This document shows, piece by piece, positions 16,718 to 25,854 of a stretch of 44,974 nt of DNA. The notes beneath the pieces were generated by a model, which ran no database searches, was not told the DNA's origin, and saw nothing but the letters and a program-made list of their open reading frames with translations. The position numbers and the translations under genes were made by a program. Each line of letters starts with the position of its first letter. Position 1 is the stretch's first letter. The DNA is taken from NCBI GenBank assembly GCA_019414645.1, contig DXLP01000006.1, positions 32,244 through 77,217 of the forward strand, read 5' to 3'. The DNA comes from Collinsella sp. (lineage in GTDB: Bacteria; Actinomycetota; Coriobacteriia; Coriobacteriales; Coriobacteriaceae).

Positions 16718-19459
16718 CTATTCTTCCGGCTCTTCGGCAGGCTCTTCGGCTGCCGCGTCCTTGCCTGCACCGGCCGTCTTGCGCTTGCGATACGCAAGCG
16801 CTCCGCCCGCGCCCGCCGCAGCTGCCAGCGCGATCCCCGCGGCCACGGCGTAGCCGGTGCCGTCGGGGGCGTCGGCCCCGGTCTTGGCGTAGGGCTCCTC
16901 GGGGACCTCGGGCGTGTCGGGGTTGTCCACGACGACGCTCTGCTCGGCGGAGTCGATGTCCTCGTGGGCCGCAACGACGTTGCCGGCGGAGTCCAGGACC
17001 TTCTCGAAGACGATGAGCTCGTCTCCCTCGGCCAGGCCCTCGGTGTCGAACTCGAAGGTCACCTCGACGGTGCCGGAGGGCGCCTCGGGCTCGAAGGGCG
17101 TGCGCGCGGTCACCTCGCTGCCGTCCTTGTCGAGGAACTGCTCTCCGGTGCCCTTGTCCATGAGCGTGCCCACGGCGATGTAGGTCTCGCCGGGGACGAG
17201 GCCCTTGTAGGCCACCGTGTCGATGACCTTGGCCTTGCCGGCCTCGATGACCTGGTCGCCGTCGGCGGCGTCGGCCGCCTGCGTGCCCACCTCGACGGCG
17301 ACGTGGACTGTCTGGCCCTCGTCGGAGAGGTCCGCGTGCGACGCCACCTCGGCTCCGTCCTTGCGCAGGCTCTCGAACACGACCAGGTCGCGGCCGCCGA
17401 GCAGGCTCGCGTCGAAGGAGATCTCGACGTCCCGGCTGCCCGTCGAGAGCGCGGGGGCGAACTCAGCCTTGGCCTCCACGGGCATGCCCGAGGCGTCGGC
17501 CACGGGCTCGCCGGTCGCCTTGTCGACGAGGGTGGCCGAGAGCTCGTACTCCTCGCCGGCCTTCAGGCCCTCGTAGGTGACGGTGTCGACGACCTTGGCC
17601 TCGGCGTCGGCCGAGACGTCCTTGTCGCCGTCCGCCCCGTCCTTTGCCGTGGTGGAGATGCGCGGGCCCTCCTGGTCGTCGAGGCCCATCCACACGGCCC
17701 TCGCGACCGTCGAGTCGCGATCGATCCAGAAGCTCCTCGTGATGAGCTCGAGGCCCTCGTTGGCATCGCAGCGCAGCTCGGTCATGGTGTAGGCGCCGTA
17801 CGGCAGGGCCGCCAGCGAGTCGTCGACCGGCGCCGAGGAGCCGTCCTCGCCGAGCGAGAACCAGATGCCGGCCTTCGGGTCCATGTCGGCGGCAACGATC
17901 GGTCCCTCATGGCCGAGCAAGGCGTCGTTGGCGTTGGTGTCCCTCGAGTGCCTGTTCCAGCTGCTCGCGGTCGACGCGTCGCCGTTTCGGTCCGTCACCA
18001 GCACGTGCGTCTCGCCGGTGGCCTCGTTCTCGATGGCGAACGGGACTATGAGGCCGGCGTTGTCGGCCTCGCTCTTCTTGGAGAGCTCGAGGTCGTTGCG
18101 CACCACCTGGTCGCGGAACTCGAGCGCGGCGCCGTCCGAGGAGGCGCTGACGACCTCGCCGGCGGCGCGGACCTCGAAGGTGCGGGGCTCGCCGTCGGTC
18201 AGCAGGTAGCTCCCGTTCGTCGCCGTCTCCCGCACGTCGTAGGTCCCGTACGGCAGGGCGTCGGCCGCGGTCTGCGCGGTGTAGGCGCCGGCCTCCTCGT
18301 TCCATGCGGTGGTCAGCGTCGCCACGACCTCGCCCGGCTCGCGCCACTCGCCGTCAACGAGGACCTTGTGCGCCGAGCGGTTCGTGACGGTGAACTCGAT
18401 CCCGTCGAGGCCGGGGTGCTCGCCAGGCGCCTCCTTGTGGCCGCTGCCCGCGAGCGCCTCGGACGCCTGCAGCTCCTTGTCGGACTTGGTCACCTGCACG
18501 CCGCCGCGGAAAACCTCGTCGGTCACGGGGTCGCCCGTGAGGTCGGCCACCTCGCCGGCCTTCACGGTGAACGCGACGGGGGCGTCGCTGGCGTCGTAGC
18601 CCTCGGGCGCGCCAGCCTCGAGGATGCGGTAGCTGCCCGCGGGAAGGGCGTCGGCGCCGGTCGCGGCGACGTGCGAGCCGTCCTCGGGCGCGGTCTTGAT
18701 CGTGGCGCAGACCTCTCCGTCGGCGTAGTACTTTCCGCCGACCAGCACGTAGCGGCCGGTCTCGTTCACGACGGAGAAGCTCGCGCCGTCGAGCGAGGCG
18801 TCGCCCTGGGGTCCGGCGCCCGCCTCGAAGTCCTCTTTGGCGACCTTTACGCCGCCTGCGGACCAGCTGAAGCTCACGAGCGTCTGGGAGCCGCCGCCGG
18901 TCCTGACGCAGAACGCCTCGAACCCGGCGGATACCTTGCCGGCGCCCGCCTTCATCCGGGAGTAGGTCTCGTCGATCAGCTCGGATTTCGCCCAGGAGGC
19001 GAACTCGGCGCTCGTGCCGTGCACGGCCGCCGACTCGGACCCCGAGTAGGCGTAGGCGATGAGCACGTGGCTCGCCGCCGCGTACTTGGCGTCGTCCCAG
19101 CCGCCGCCGTCGTACCAGCTGCCCGGGAACATCGACGCGTCGAAGCCGGGAGAGCCGAACGAGTACCAGATCGCCGCTGTCACGTCGCCGCTCGGCACGG
19201 GGCTCGTCGAGTAGGAGCCCGGCGCGGGCGTCGGGGACGAGGGCTCGGCGCAGTAGGCGATGTTCCCGTCGGCGCTCATCCAAGTGGTGGCGAAGCCGCC
19301 GTAGGGGATCTTGCCGCCGATGGACACGTCTACCGTGCTCGGTGCGGCGTAGGCGGGCGAGGCCGCCGCGGAGGCGAGCAGCGCCCCCGCCGCCAGGATG
19401 AGCGCCATGGCGCATCGGAGGAGCTTTTCCTGCAGGGTGCAGTCTTTCGCTGCGTTCAT
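16718..19459 (-). CDS. VaFE/SpaA-repeat cell-wall-anchored surface protein
   Basis: The 913-residue secreted protein has a signal peptide (LLRCAMALILAAGALLASAA) and an N-terminal TQXA-like adhesin region with CAEPSS. At least two SpaA-type (Cna-B) beta-sandwich modules follow (PAGSYRILEAGAPEGY and PYGTYDVRETATNGSY). Two VaFE-type repeats come next (KVVDTVTYEGLKAGEEYELSA ... VVFESL and KVIDTVAYKGLVPGETYIAVG ... IVFEKV). The C-terminus is a wall-sorting signal, PYAKTGAD, then a hydrophobic helix and RKRKT. The sorting motif departs from LPxTG, in keeping with its own dedicated sortase next door. Probable role is cell-cell contact during conjugation or host adhesion (inference). Confidence 0.92.
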   Translation of the reverse strand: MNAAKDCTLQEKLLRCAMALILAAGALLASAAASPAYAAPSTVDVSIGGKIPYGGFATTWMSADGNIAYCAEPSSPTPAPGSYSTSPVPSGDVTAAIWYSFGSPGFDASMFPGSWYDGGGWDDAKYAAASHVLIAYAYSGSESAAVHGTSAEFASWAKSELIDETYSRMKAGAGKVSAGFEAFCVRTGGGSQTLVSFSWSAGGVKVAKEDFEAGAGPQGDASLDGASFSVVNETGRYVLVGGKYYADGEVCATIKTAPEDGSHVAATGADALPAGSYRILEAGAPEGYDASDAPVAFTVKAGEVADLTGDPVTDEVFRGGVQVTKSDKELQASEALAGSGHKEAPGEHPGLDGIEFTVTNRSAHKVLVDGEWREPGEVVATLTTAWNEEAGAYTAQTAADALPYGTYDVRETATNGSYLLTDGEPRTFEVRAAGEVVSASSDGAALEFRDQVVRNDLELSKKSEADNAGLIVPFAIENEATGETHVLVTDRNGDASTASSWNRHSRDTNANDALLGHEGPIVAADMDPKAGIWFSLGEDGSSAPVDDSLAALPYGAYTMTELRCDANEGLELITRSFWIDRDSTVARAVWMGLDDQEGPRISTTAKDGADGDKDVSADAEAKVVDTVTYEGLKAGEEYELSATLVDKATGEPVADASGMPVEAKAEFAPALSTGSRDVEISFDASLLGGRDLVVFESLRKDGAEVASHADLSDEGQTVHVAVEVGTQAADAADGDQVIEAGKAKVIDTVAYKGLVPGETYIAVGTLMDKGTGEQFLDKDGSEVTARTPFEPEAPSGTVEVTFEFDTEGLAEGDELIVFEKVLDSAGNVVAAHEDIDSAEQSVVVDNPDTPEVPEEPYAKTGADAPDGTGYAVAAGIALAAAAGAGGALAYRKRKTAGAGKDAAAEEPAEEPEE

Positions 19460-19471
19460 CTTTCCGCCTCC

Positions 19472-19930
19472 CTATCTCTCGACGCTTCGCTGTGCGCGGG
19501 GCGCCTCGTGCTCGGCGGCGCGGCTCGCCTGGCGGGCGTGCTCGGCGCGCTCCGCGAGGTAGCGCGAGCGCCCTGCGTCAACGGCCTCCTTGAGCTGCGC
19601 CGGCATGACCTTCACGGTGTCCTTGACCGCGCGGCCGCCCTCGTCGAGCTCGGGCTGGCCGTCCGGCCCCATCACCGTCTTCCTCAGCCACACCTCGCGG
19701 TTCGCGAGCAGCGGTATGTCCCGGAAGTCGGCCCCCTTGAAGCGGCTCTCGTTCACGAACATGGGGCTGAACTCGTAGCCTCCCACGTCCACGCCGTCGA
19801 CGACGGTGCCCTTGGGAAGGGTCGCCGAGTTGAAGGTCCTGGCCTCGCCGGTCGCGCGGTCGGTGTACTCGATGCCCTCGCGCACGAAGCTCTTGTGCAG
19901 CGAGAGGTACACGTTCTTCCTCTCTTCCAT
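19472..19930 (-). CDS. Conjugation-operon protein of unknown function, 152 aa
   Basis: AAGGAGGAAAGAC directly precedes ATG 19930. The N-terminal half (KNVYLSLHKSFVREGIEYTDRATGEARTFNSATLPKG) is beta-rich. The C-terminus ends in an Ala/Arg/Glu-rich helix (AERAEHARQASRAAEHEAPRAQ). That tail strongly resembles the ends of the PcfB-like and 177-aa proteins of this operon, so the tail may be a shared docking or binding segment. No domain name can be given. Confidence 0.72.
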   Translation of the reverse strand: MEERKNVYLSLHKSFVREGIEYTDRATGEARTFNSATLPKGTVVDGVDVGGYEFSPMFVNESRFKGADFRDIPLLANREVWLRKTVMGPDGQPELDEGGRAVKDTVKVMPAQLKEAVDAGRSRYLAERAEHARQASRAAEHEAPRAQRSVER

Positions 19931-20039
19931 GTCTTTCCTCCTTTTCGTTTTCGATCGGTCCTTGTCTTCATCCGCCGGGACGCGTGCCCCGGCGCGGCGC
20001 CCCTATCTCATGGCGACCGCCCCCTTCCTCGCTTTTCCG

Positions 20040-21041
20040 CTAGAAGCCGCTCACGATGTCGCGCGCCCAGGAGCCGCTCTTCACGAGGGCCAGGATGAGC
20101 AGCACACACATGGCCAGGTACTGCAGCGCGTAGGTGAGCCCGTTCGCGACCGCGTCGGCCGGGGTGCCCGTCCCGGGGTTCGCCCCGGTGAGCCCGCCGA
20201 GCACGAGCGGGAACGATATGAGCAGCACGAGGATGATGACGCCGGCGATGCAGACCGCCCCGAAGCTCTTCAGGTAGCCGAGGCCTATCTGGCGCGTGGC
20301 GTCCATGCCGAGGAACGCCAGCGGGATCGGGGCGAACGCGGCCATGATGTAGAGCTGGAGCGCGCGGGCCCAGCAGACCACGAGGGCGACGACGTAGGCC
20401 GCCAGCACCACGACCCAGCTGATGAGGCTCACGACGAGCATGGCGATGAGCGACGGGATGTCGTCGTCGGTGGTGACGACTGACACCTCGGGCAGGTCGA
20501 GCGCGCCACCGGCGCCGAAGAGCGCCTCGACTCGGTCGATGGCGAGCCCGCAGACCTCGTAGATCGACGCCATCAGGTCGAAGCTGTTCTGTATGAGGAA
20601 CAGGAACACGGCGAAGAACACGAGGAGGAAAACGACCTCCTTGACGCCGGGGAGGCTCTGGCTGCCGTCCATGCGCTGGGAGATCTCGATGAGCTTCAGG
20701 GTGAAGACCAGGCCGAGCACCCCGCACCCGATCGGCAGGATGGCAACCTGCCATACGCCCCGGGCGACGTCGTGCATGGTCAGGTCGCTCGAGCTCGTGA
20801 GCATGTGCGCGAAGTCGGCCGAGAGGATCCCGTTCGCGCCGATCGACCCGAGCACGCCCGTTTGCGCCTTGAACATCCAGTTGCAGCAGTCGCGCAGGAG
20901 GCCGCACAGCCAATCGTTGACGTCCCCGGCGATGTCGGCGTATGCCGGCTGCGCTGGGACGAGCAGGAGCGCGCAGAGGGCGAAGGCGGTCGCGGCGGAG
21001 ACGGCGAAGACCCTTCGGCGTCGCGATTCAAGCGCCCGCAC
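20040..21041 (-). CDS. VirB6/TrbL-like conjugal transfer membrane protein
   Basis: The 333-residue product has a signal-like first segment ending AQPAYA, then at least six long hydrophobic segments (VVFLLVFFAVFLFLIQ, IAMLVVSLISWVVVLAAYVVALVV, LGYLKSFGAVCIAGVIILVLLI and others). This is the architecture of the polytopic inner-membrane channel component of type IV secretion systems. GTG 21041 is preceded by GGAGG at 10 bases, and the previous gene ends 2 bases earlier. The PALQLYIMAAFAPIPLAFLGM-like block is typical of actinobacterial and Firmicutes conjugation TrbL proteins. Confidence 0.82.
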   Translation of the reverse strand: MRALESRRRRVFAVSAATAFALCALLLVPAQPAYADIAGDVNDWLCGLLRDCCNWMFKAQTGVLGSIGANGILSADFAHMLTSSSDLTMHDVARGVWQVAILPIGCGVLGLVFTLKLIEISQRMDGSQSLPGVKEVVFLLVFFAVFLFLIQNSFDLMASIYEVCGLAIDRVEALFGAGGALDLPEVSVVTTDDDIPSLIAMLVVSLISWVVVLAAYVVALVVCWARALQLYIMAAFAPIPLAFLGMDATRQIGLGYLKSFGAVCIAGVIILVLLISFPLVLGGLTGANPGTGTPADAVANGLTYALQYLAMCVLLILALVKSGSWARDIVSGF

Positions 21042-21043
21042 GG

Positions 21044-21763
21044 CTACATCGCCTCCAGCGAGCCGCCGCGCGAGACCACGGTGACCACCGTCGAGGCGGG
21101 GTCGTCGAGCGTGAAGGTCGTCGACGCGACGTTCCCGGCGTAGTCGAGCCACACCTCCTTGTCCCAGGTGGCTCCCGTCGCCTGCGGGGACGCCTCCGCC
21201 GCCTTCCCGGCGACGGCCTCCTCGATGGCGGCGACGTCTGCGCCCAGCGCCTCGGGGAGGCGGTCGTCGGTGCCGGTCACGGAGAACGCTCCGTCTTGCG
21301 CCTTCTGGGGCACGTAGGCCTGCGTCAGGAGGTCGCAGGCCAGGGTGCGGGCGTCCCCGTCGCCCGAGACCTGGATGAGCGACAGGCCTCCCGCCTTGTC
21401 GCCGGTTCCCTTGACGTCGATGGGCACGCTGAGCACGCCGCCGGCCTCGGAGGGCTCCTCGGCCGAGAAGAACCAGGCGCGCTCGGTGCCGCCCGCGCTC
21501 TCCACCATGGCGCCATCGACGATCCGCAGCGTGGCGGTCGGGTCGTCGGCGCCCGTCCACGCGGTGTTCCAGAGCGCCTCGGCGCCCGATGTCGCCTTTC
21601 CAGTCTCCGAGCCAGTGCCTTCAGGGGCGCCGGCCGTCGCGGACGGCGCCTGCTCCTGGGGGCTTTCCTGCGGGGCGATGGCGCAGCGCGCCGCGCCCGC
21701 GCCGAGCGCCACGGTGAGCGCGCCTGCCGCGACGGCGGCCATGACCCTTGACTTTCCCTGCAT
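21044..21763 (-). CDS. Secreted or lipoprotein-like conjugation protein, 239 aa
   Basis: The N-terminus (RVMAAVAAGALTVALGAGAARCAIAP) is a signal peptide with a Cys at the cleavage region, possibly a lipobox. A low-complexity Glu/Ala/Ser/Gly stretch and a folded beta-rich domain follow. It sits between the VirB6-like gene and the wall hydrolase gene, so it is likely an extracytoplasmic assembly factor of the mating channel, comparable in position to VirB8-like or scaffold proteins. The family is not recognised. Confidence 0.72.
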   Translation of the reverse strand: MQGKSRVMAAVAAGALTVALGAGAARCAIAPQESPQEQAPSATAGAPEGTGSETGKATSGAEALWNTAWTGADDPTATLRIVDGAMVESAGGTERAWFFSAEEPSEAGGVLSVPIDVKGTGDKAGGLSLIQVSGDGDARTLACDLLTQAYVPQKAQDGAFSVTGTDDRLPEALGADVAAIEEAVAGKAAEASPQATGATWDKEVWLDYAGNVASTTFTLDDPASTVVTVVSRGGSLEAM

Positions 21764-21772
21764 TGGTTTCTC

Positions 21773-23374
21773 CTATCTCGCGGTGAGCGCGCAGCTGAAG
21801 CTGCCGATGCCGCTCGCTATGCGGCACACGTCGCCCGTTCGCGGCTCGTGTATGTACCTGTCGTCGCCGATGTAGATGGCCACGTGGCCCGAGCGGTAGA
21901 GGATGTCGCCGGGCTTCGCCTCCGAGAGCGGTATGCGCCTGAGCTCCTCGTACTGGGAGCCCGTGTAGTGGCTTATGCGGATGCCCGCCTGCGCGTAGCA
22001 GTACTGCGTGAGCCCGCTGCAGTCGAGCGCCTTGCCGGGGGTCGAGCCTCCCCACACGTAGGGCACGCCGAGCTGGCTGTACGCCGCCTCGACGATCGCG
22101 TTCCCGTTCGCGGACGGGTCCTTCAGGTCCTCGACCGTCATGGAGTCGAGCCGGTAGAGGCCCCATTGCGCCATGATCGACTTCAGGGACTCGACGTAGG
22201 ACGAGTCGGTCGCCCAGCCGGCGTCCTTGAGCCCCTCGGCCATCCTGTCCGAGTCGTGCCCCTCGATCGCCTCGCGGATGAGGGCGTTGCCCGAGTAGCG
22301 CCCCGCCTGCAGGAAGACCCTGCTGCGGAAGCGGATGCACTCGGCGTCGCCGGTGAAGCGGATGAAGCTCGCCGTGATCTGGGTGTGCTCGCCGGGCACG
22401 TACTCCTCGCTGGTGGCCCAGTTCGCCTTGCCGGCCACCTCGGGGCAGCCCGCGTAGCCCGACCACCACTTCATGCCGAAGAGGTTGTGGTCGCGCTCTG
22501 CGAGCTGGCTCATGCGGTCGCCCTGGCCGGACTCCTGGATGATCTGCGCGATGGTGCAGCCCGCCGGGTGCCCGTACTCCTCCTGGCACTCGAGCGCCGC
22601 CTCGACCATCTCGTAGGTGATGTAGGGCGGCAGCCCCTCGAGGCCCCGCTTGGAGGCCGCGTCGTCCCAGAAGCCGAACAGCGCGCTCAGCAGCTGCGCG
22701 ACGGCGAGCGCGCAGGCGACGAAGGCCGCGATGCCGGCCACCGCCCCGAGCAGGGCGGGCGCCGCGCCCGAGACCGCGCCCGCGATCGCGGAGGCGGCGC
22801 CCTTCGACCCCGCGGCGCGGGCCGCCTCGCCCGACGCCTGCGCGGCCGCCTGGGCCGCTTGATGCTTGGCCGGGGCGGTCGCGCCGGCTGCCTCGGGGCC
22901 GCGCGCGCCTCCCTTGGGGGCGCCGAGGGCGGTCGCCGCCTTGCGGCTGCCTTGGGCGGCCTTCTTCGCCTTCCTCTGCCGCAGCCTTCCCGCGGCCTTC
23001 TCGGCCGCACGCCCCGCGTCGTACATGCCCGAGGCGCCCTCGAGCTCCTCCGAGTCGTCGAGCTGTGAGACGGCCTCCCGGGCGATCGCCAGCTTCGCCG
23101 CATCGACGCGCGAGCGCATCGCGGCCGCCGCGCGCCGGTCGCCGGCTGGTTGGGACAATTTGTCCCCGAGCCCGCCTTCCGGCGCGTCGGGCCTGGATGG
23201 GCGCCCCTTCGCCGCTGCGGCGGGGCCTCCCGCCTCGTCGAGCGGGCCGGCACCCTCCGAGACGCTTCCCAGGGCGTCGCGCTCGGTCTCCGCGACGTCG
23301 CCCTCGGTGAGCACGTCGCGGCGCTGCGCCCCGACCACCTCGAGCATCCCGCCGCCCTCGCTCGGTCCGGCCAT
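21773..23374 (-). CDS. Bifunctional peptidoglycan hydrolase (glucosaminidase-type lysozyme + NlpC/P60)
   Basis: The 533-residue product opens the cell wall for the mating channel. After a long charged cytoplasmic region comes a transmembrane helix (LGAVAGIAAFVACALAVAQLL, about residue 215). A muramidase/glucosaminidase-like domain follows (CTIAQIIQESGQGDRMSQLAERDHNLFGMKW). The C-terminal NlpC/P60 domain has the catalytic Cys (ALDCSGLTQYCY) and His (RSGHVAIYIGD). The start 23374 lies 2 bases after the VirB4 stop with GGAGG upstream. Codons for DKLS (about residues 70-73) contain the palindrome GGGACAATTTGTCCC. Confidence 0.92.
   Translation of the reverse strand: MAGPSEGGGMLEVVGAQRRDVLTEGDVAETERDALGSVSEGAGPLDEAGGPAAAAKGRPSRPDAPEGGLGDKLSQPAGDRRAAAAMRSRVDAAKLAIAREAVSQLDDSEELEGASGMYDAGRAAEKAAGRLRQRKAKKAAQGSRKAATALGAPKGGARGPEAAGATAPAKHQAAQAAAQASGEAARAAGSKGAASAIAGAVSGAAPALLGAVAGIAAFVACALAVAQLLSALFGFWDDAASKRGLEGLPPYITYEMVEAALECQEEYGHPAGCTIAQIIQESGQGDRMSQLAERDHNLFGMKWWSGYAGCPEVAGKANWATSEEYVPGEHTQITASFIRFTGDAECIRFRSRVFLQAGRYSGNALIREAIEGHDSDRMAEGLKDAGWATDSSYVESLKSIMAQWGLYRLDSMTVEDLKDPSANGNAIVEAAYSQLGVPYVWGGSTPGKALDCSGLTQYCYAQAGIRISHYTGSQYEELRRIPLSEAKPGDILYRSGHVAIYIGDDRYIHEPRTGDVCRIASGIGSFSCALTAR
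23152..23166. repeat. 15-bp palindrome GGGACAATTTGTCCC, copy 2 (inside wall hydrolase)
   Basis: Encodes G-D-K-L-S-Q on the minus strand with GAC-AAA-TTG-TCC, the same frame as the copies at 16054 and 25156. Here it lies in a low-complexity, apparently unstructured part of the protein. Confidence 0.85.
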
Positions 23375-23376
23375 TC

Positions 23377-25854
23377 CTATTCCTCCGCCTCTCGCGCCGC
23401 CCGGCGCATCTCGCGCTCGGCGACCTCTGCGGGCTTGGTGTTCCACAGGTCGTAGAGCGGGCCTTTCGGGAAGTCGTCGGTGATGGGCACGCGGATCCCG
23501 GCGCTGATGAGCAGGCCCTCGCCGGGCTTGACGGCGTCGCCGATGTAGCCGCGCTCCGTGGCGGAGAGCTGGAGCATCTCCGCCCACGCGTCGAGGTCGG
23601 CGGTGGACTGCTTGTGCAGCAGGAAGAACTCGGAGTTGAGCACCATGTCGCGGGCCTCGGCGTTGGCCAGCATGTGGCTCGTGTTCTGGCTGATGCCGGT
23701 GCAGATGAGGCCGAACTTGCGCCCCTCGCGCCACAGGCGGGCGAAGTACTCTACCACCGTCGGGTGCGCGAAGAGGCTCTGCACCTCGTCGATGTAGAGC
23801 CAGGTGTAGTTGGGGCGCGGCGGCGTGACCATCACGCGGTTGCGCACCATCTCGAGCGCCGTGATCATGCCGAACACGCGCATGTTCTGGCCGAGGCCGT
23901 GCATGTCGATGTTGGTGATGCGGTTGTCGAGCGCCACGTTGCTCTGGCCGTTGAAGAAGGAGAACGCGCCCTTCACGTAGCGCTCGTAGCGCAGCGCGAT
24001 GTCGGCGGCCTCGGGCTCGGGCTGAGCGAGCAGCGCCGCGTGGAAGTCGCCGAGCGTGGGCAGGCGGCCGTCCTTCGCGCACTCCCGGTACGCCTCGCCG
24101 ACGCAGCGGGCGATGATCGAGCGGTCGCGCTCCGGCAGGCCCTCGCGGCCCTCGGCCATGAGCGCGCTCGAGAGCGCGAGCACCGCGTCGGTCTTGTACG
24201 CGAGCTTGGCGGCGTCGGCGCGGTCCGCGACGTCGGCGGTGTCGAGGGGGTTGAGCACCGCCGAGCATCCCGGGGCGAGCTCGACGTTCGCGCCGCCGAG
24301 CGCGCCGACGAGGTTGCCGTACTCGCCGGCCGGGTCGAAGATCACGACCTCGTCCTCGGGGTGCGCGAGCACGGTGTTGGTTATCTCGCGCTTCACCGAG
24401 AAGCTCTTGCCCGAGCCGGGCTTGCCGCACACGAAGCCCATGGGGCTCGCCAGGCGCTTGCGGTCGCACAGCACCAGGTTCCCGCTCTCCTTGGACTGCC
24501 CGTAGTAGCCTCCGCCCGCCTCGTCGAGGCTCTGGCTGGCGAAGGGCATCTGCATGGCCACCTGCCCCGTGGTGAGGTAGCGGCTCACGGTGACGTGGTT
24601 GTCACCGAGCGGGAGCACCGAGTTGAGCGCCTGGCGCTGCCGGAAGTGGAGCGGCTCGAGGCCGATCGTGCAGCCCTGCGCGACGCTCGTCACCTGCTGG
24701 ACGCGGCGGTCGAGCTCCTCGAGGCTGTCGGCCCAGGTGTAGACGAGGCCCGTGTAGACGAACAGGCGCTCGGACTTGTTGCGCAGGAAGTCGAGCAGCT
24801 CCTCGGCCTCCTCCTTCGAGAAGCGCAGCTCGGGCGGCAGGATCTGGTAGTCGTAGCCCTTCTTCACGGCGCTCATCTGCTCGTCGATGATCTCCTTGTC
24901 CATCCAGTCGATCTGGCGCTTCACGAGCGCGAGCGCCTCGCTCTGCGCGATGGGCTGCACGTGCAGCGTCACGTTGAGCGGCAGCGGCAGGTCGATGATG
25001 GAGGCGAGGTAGGTCTCCTCGATGACCGACCCGAAGCTGCGCACCGCGAGCACCGCGCCGTAGCGCCCGTCGCTGCGGAAGCAGTCGGACCTGCCCTCGG
25101 GCTTGAAGTCGAGCGTGGAGGGCATGACGAAGTCCTTCGTGCGCGCGCCCGACGTCGGGGACAATTTGTCCCAGGAGAACTCGAAGCGCGACCCCGGGCG
25201 CAGCTGCCCCTGCAAAAGCTCGAGCCTCTCGGCGCCGTCGAGGGCGCGCGACGAGCAGCGTATGCGCGCGAGCGTCTGCTCCACGTCGCCCCGGATGCGC
25301 GCGAGCTTGGGCACCGCGGCGTCGACGTCGTCGGCGCCCACGGCGTAGGTCAGGTAGCGGTGGCGCACGAGGTTCGAGACGCCCTCGCGCATCTTGTCGT
25401 TGAGGATCCGGTTGTACTCTTCGGCGAGCCCGGCGGTGGCGCGCTCCCCGGGCTCGAAGAAGACCTTGCGGCCGACCTCGTCGGCGGGGATGGGCGCGTT
25501 CACGACCTGGAGCTGCACGTGGGAGTCCGCCGGGAAGTAGTTGAACAGCGAGCTCATCACGGTGAAGGCCGTCTCGCGCGCCTCCTTGCGCGCGGACTGG
25601 TAGCTGATGTCGGAGAACTCGACCGTCTGGCTGAACACCCCCGGCATCACCTGGGCGATGCCGTCCCTGTACATGGCGTCGTAGCCGACGTAGGCGGCCA
25701 TCTCGCGCGAGCGGTCGCGCTCCCGGCGGCGCCTCTGCCGCTCGGCCTCCGCGCCCTTCGAGGCGTCCTTGCGCCCGCCCGTGCCGCCGAGGAGCAGCCC
25801 GAGGGTGCTCGGGCGCTTCAGCCTATTCTCCTTGTTGGTTCTTGGTCGGCTCAT
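23377..25854 (-). CDS. VirB4/TraE-family conjugation ATPase
   Basis: The 825-residue product is the main energising ATPase of the type IV secretion channel. The N-terminal half is the VirB4 assembly domain (YDAMYRDGIAQVMPGVFSQTVEFSDISY). Walker A is CGKPGSGKSFSVK (about residue 460) and Walker B is YTWLYIDEVQSLF (about residue 680), followed by GLICTGISQN. AAGGAG 9 bases before ATG 25854 decides the start, inside the 3' end of the PrgI gene. The 15-bp palindrome at 25156 encodes W-D-K-L-S-P. Confidence 0.95.
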   Translation of the reverse strand: MSRPRTNKENRLKRPSTLGLLLGGTGGRKDASKGAEAERQRRRRERDRSREMAAYVGYDAMYRDGIAQVMPGVFSQTVEFSDISYQSARKEARETAFTVMSSLFNYFPADSHVQLQVVNAPIPADEVGRKVFFEPGERATAGLAEEYNRILNDKMREGVSNLVRHRYLTYAVGADDVDAAVPKLARIRGDVEQTLARIRCSSRALDGAERLELLQGQLRPGSRFEFSWDKLSPTSGARTKDFVMPSTLDFKPEGRSDCFRSDGRYGAVLAVRSFGSVIEETYLASIIDLPLPLNVTLHVQPIAQSEALALVKRQIDWMDKEIIDEQMSAVKKGYDYQILPPELRFSKEEAEELLDFLRNKSERLFVYTGLVYTWADSLEELDRRVQQVTSVAQGCTIGLEPLHFRQRQALNSVLPLGDNHVTVSRYLTTGQVAMQMPFASQSLDEAGGGYYGQSKESGNLVLCDRKRLASPMGFVCGKPGSGKSFSVKREITNTVLAHPEDEVVIFDPAGEYGNLVGALGGANVELAPGCSAVLNPLDTADVADRADAAKLAYKTDAVLALSSALMAEGREGLPERDRSIIARCVGEAYRECAKDGRLPTLGDFHAALLAQPEPEAADIALRYERYVKGAFSFFNGQSNVALDNRITNIDMHGLGQNMRVFGMITALEMVRNRVMVTPPRPNYTWLYIDEVQSLFAHPTVVEYFARLWREGRKFGLICTGISQNTSHMLANAEARDMVLNSEFFLLHKQSTADLDAWAEMLQLSATERGYIGDAVKPGEGLLISAGIRVPITDDFPKGPLYDLWNTKPAEVAEREMRRAAREAEE
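25156..25170. repeat. 15-bp palindrome GGGACAATTTGTCCC, copy 3 (inside virB4)
   Basis: This is the third exact copy and also reads GAC-AAA-TTG-TCC (D-K-L-S) on the minus strand. Unlike copy 2, it lies in a conserved folded domain. Confidence 0.85.

Noticed and set aside
16199..20098. A 1299-codon open frame on the plus strand
   Set aside because: It is antisense to sortase, VaFE and other well-supported genes. Long antisense frames are expected in GC-rich DNA with biased third positions.
16054..25170. GGGACAATTTGTCCC as LexA/SOS boxes
   Set aside because: The sites lie deep inside coding regions, not at promoters, and do not match the GAAC-type actinobacterial LexA box.
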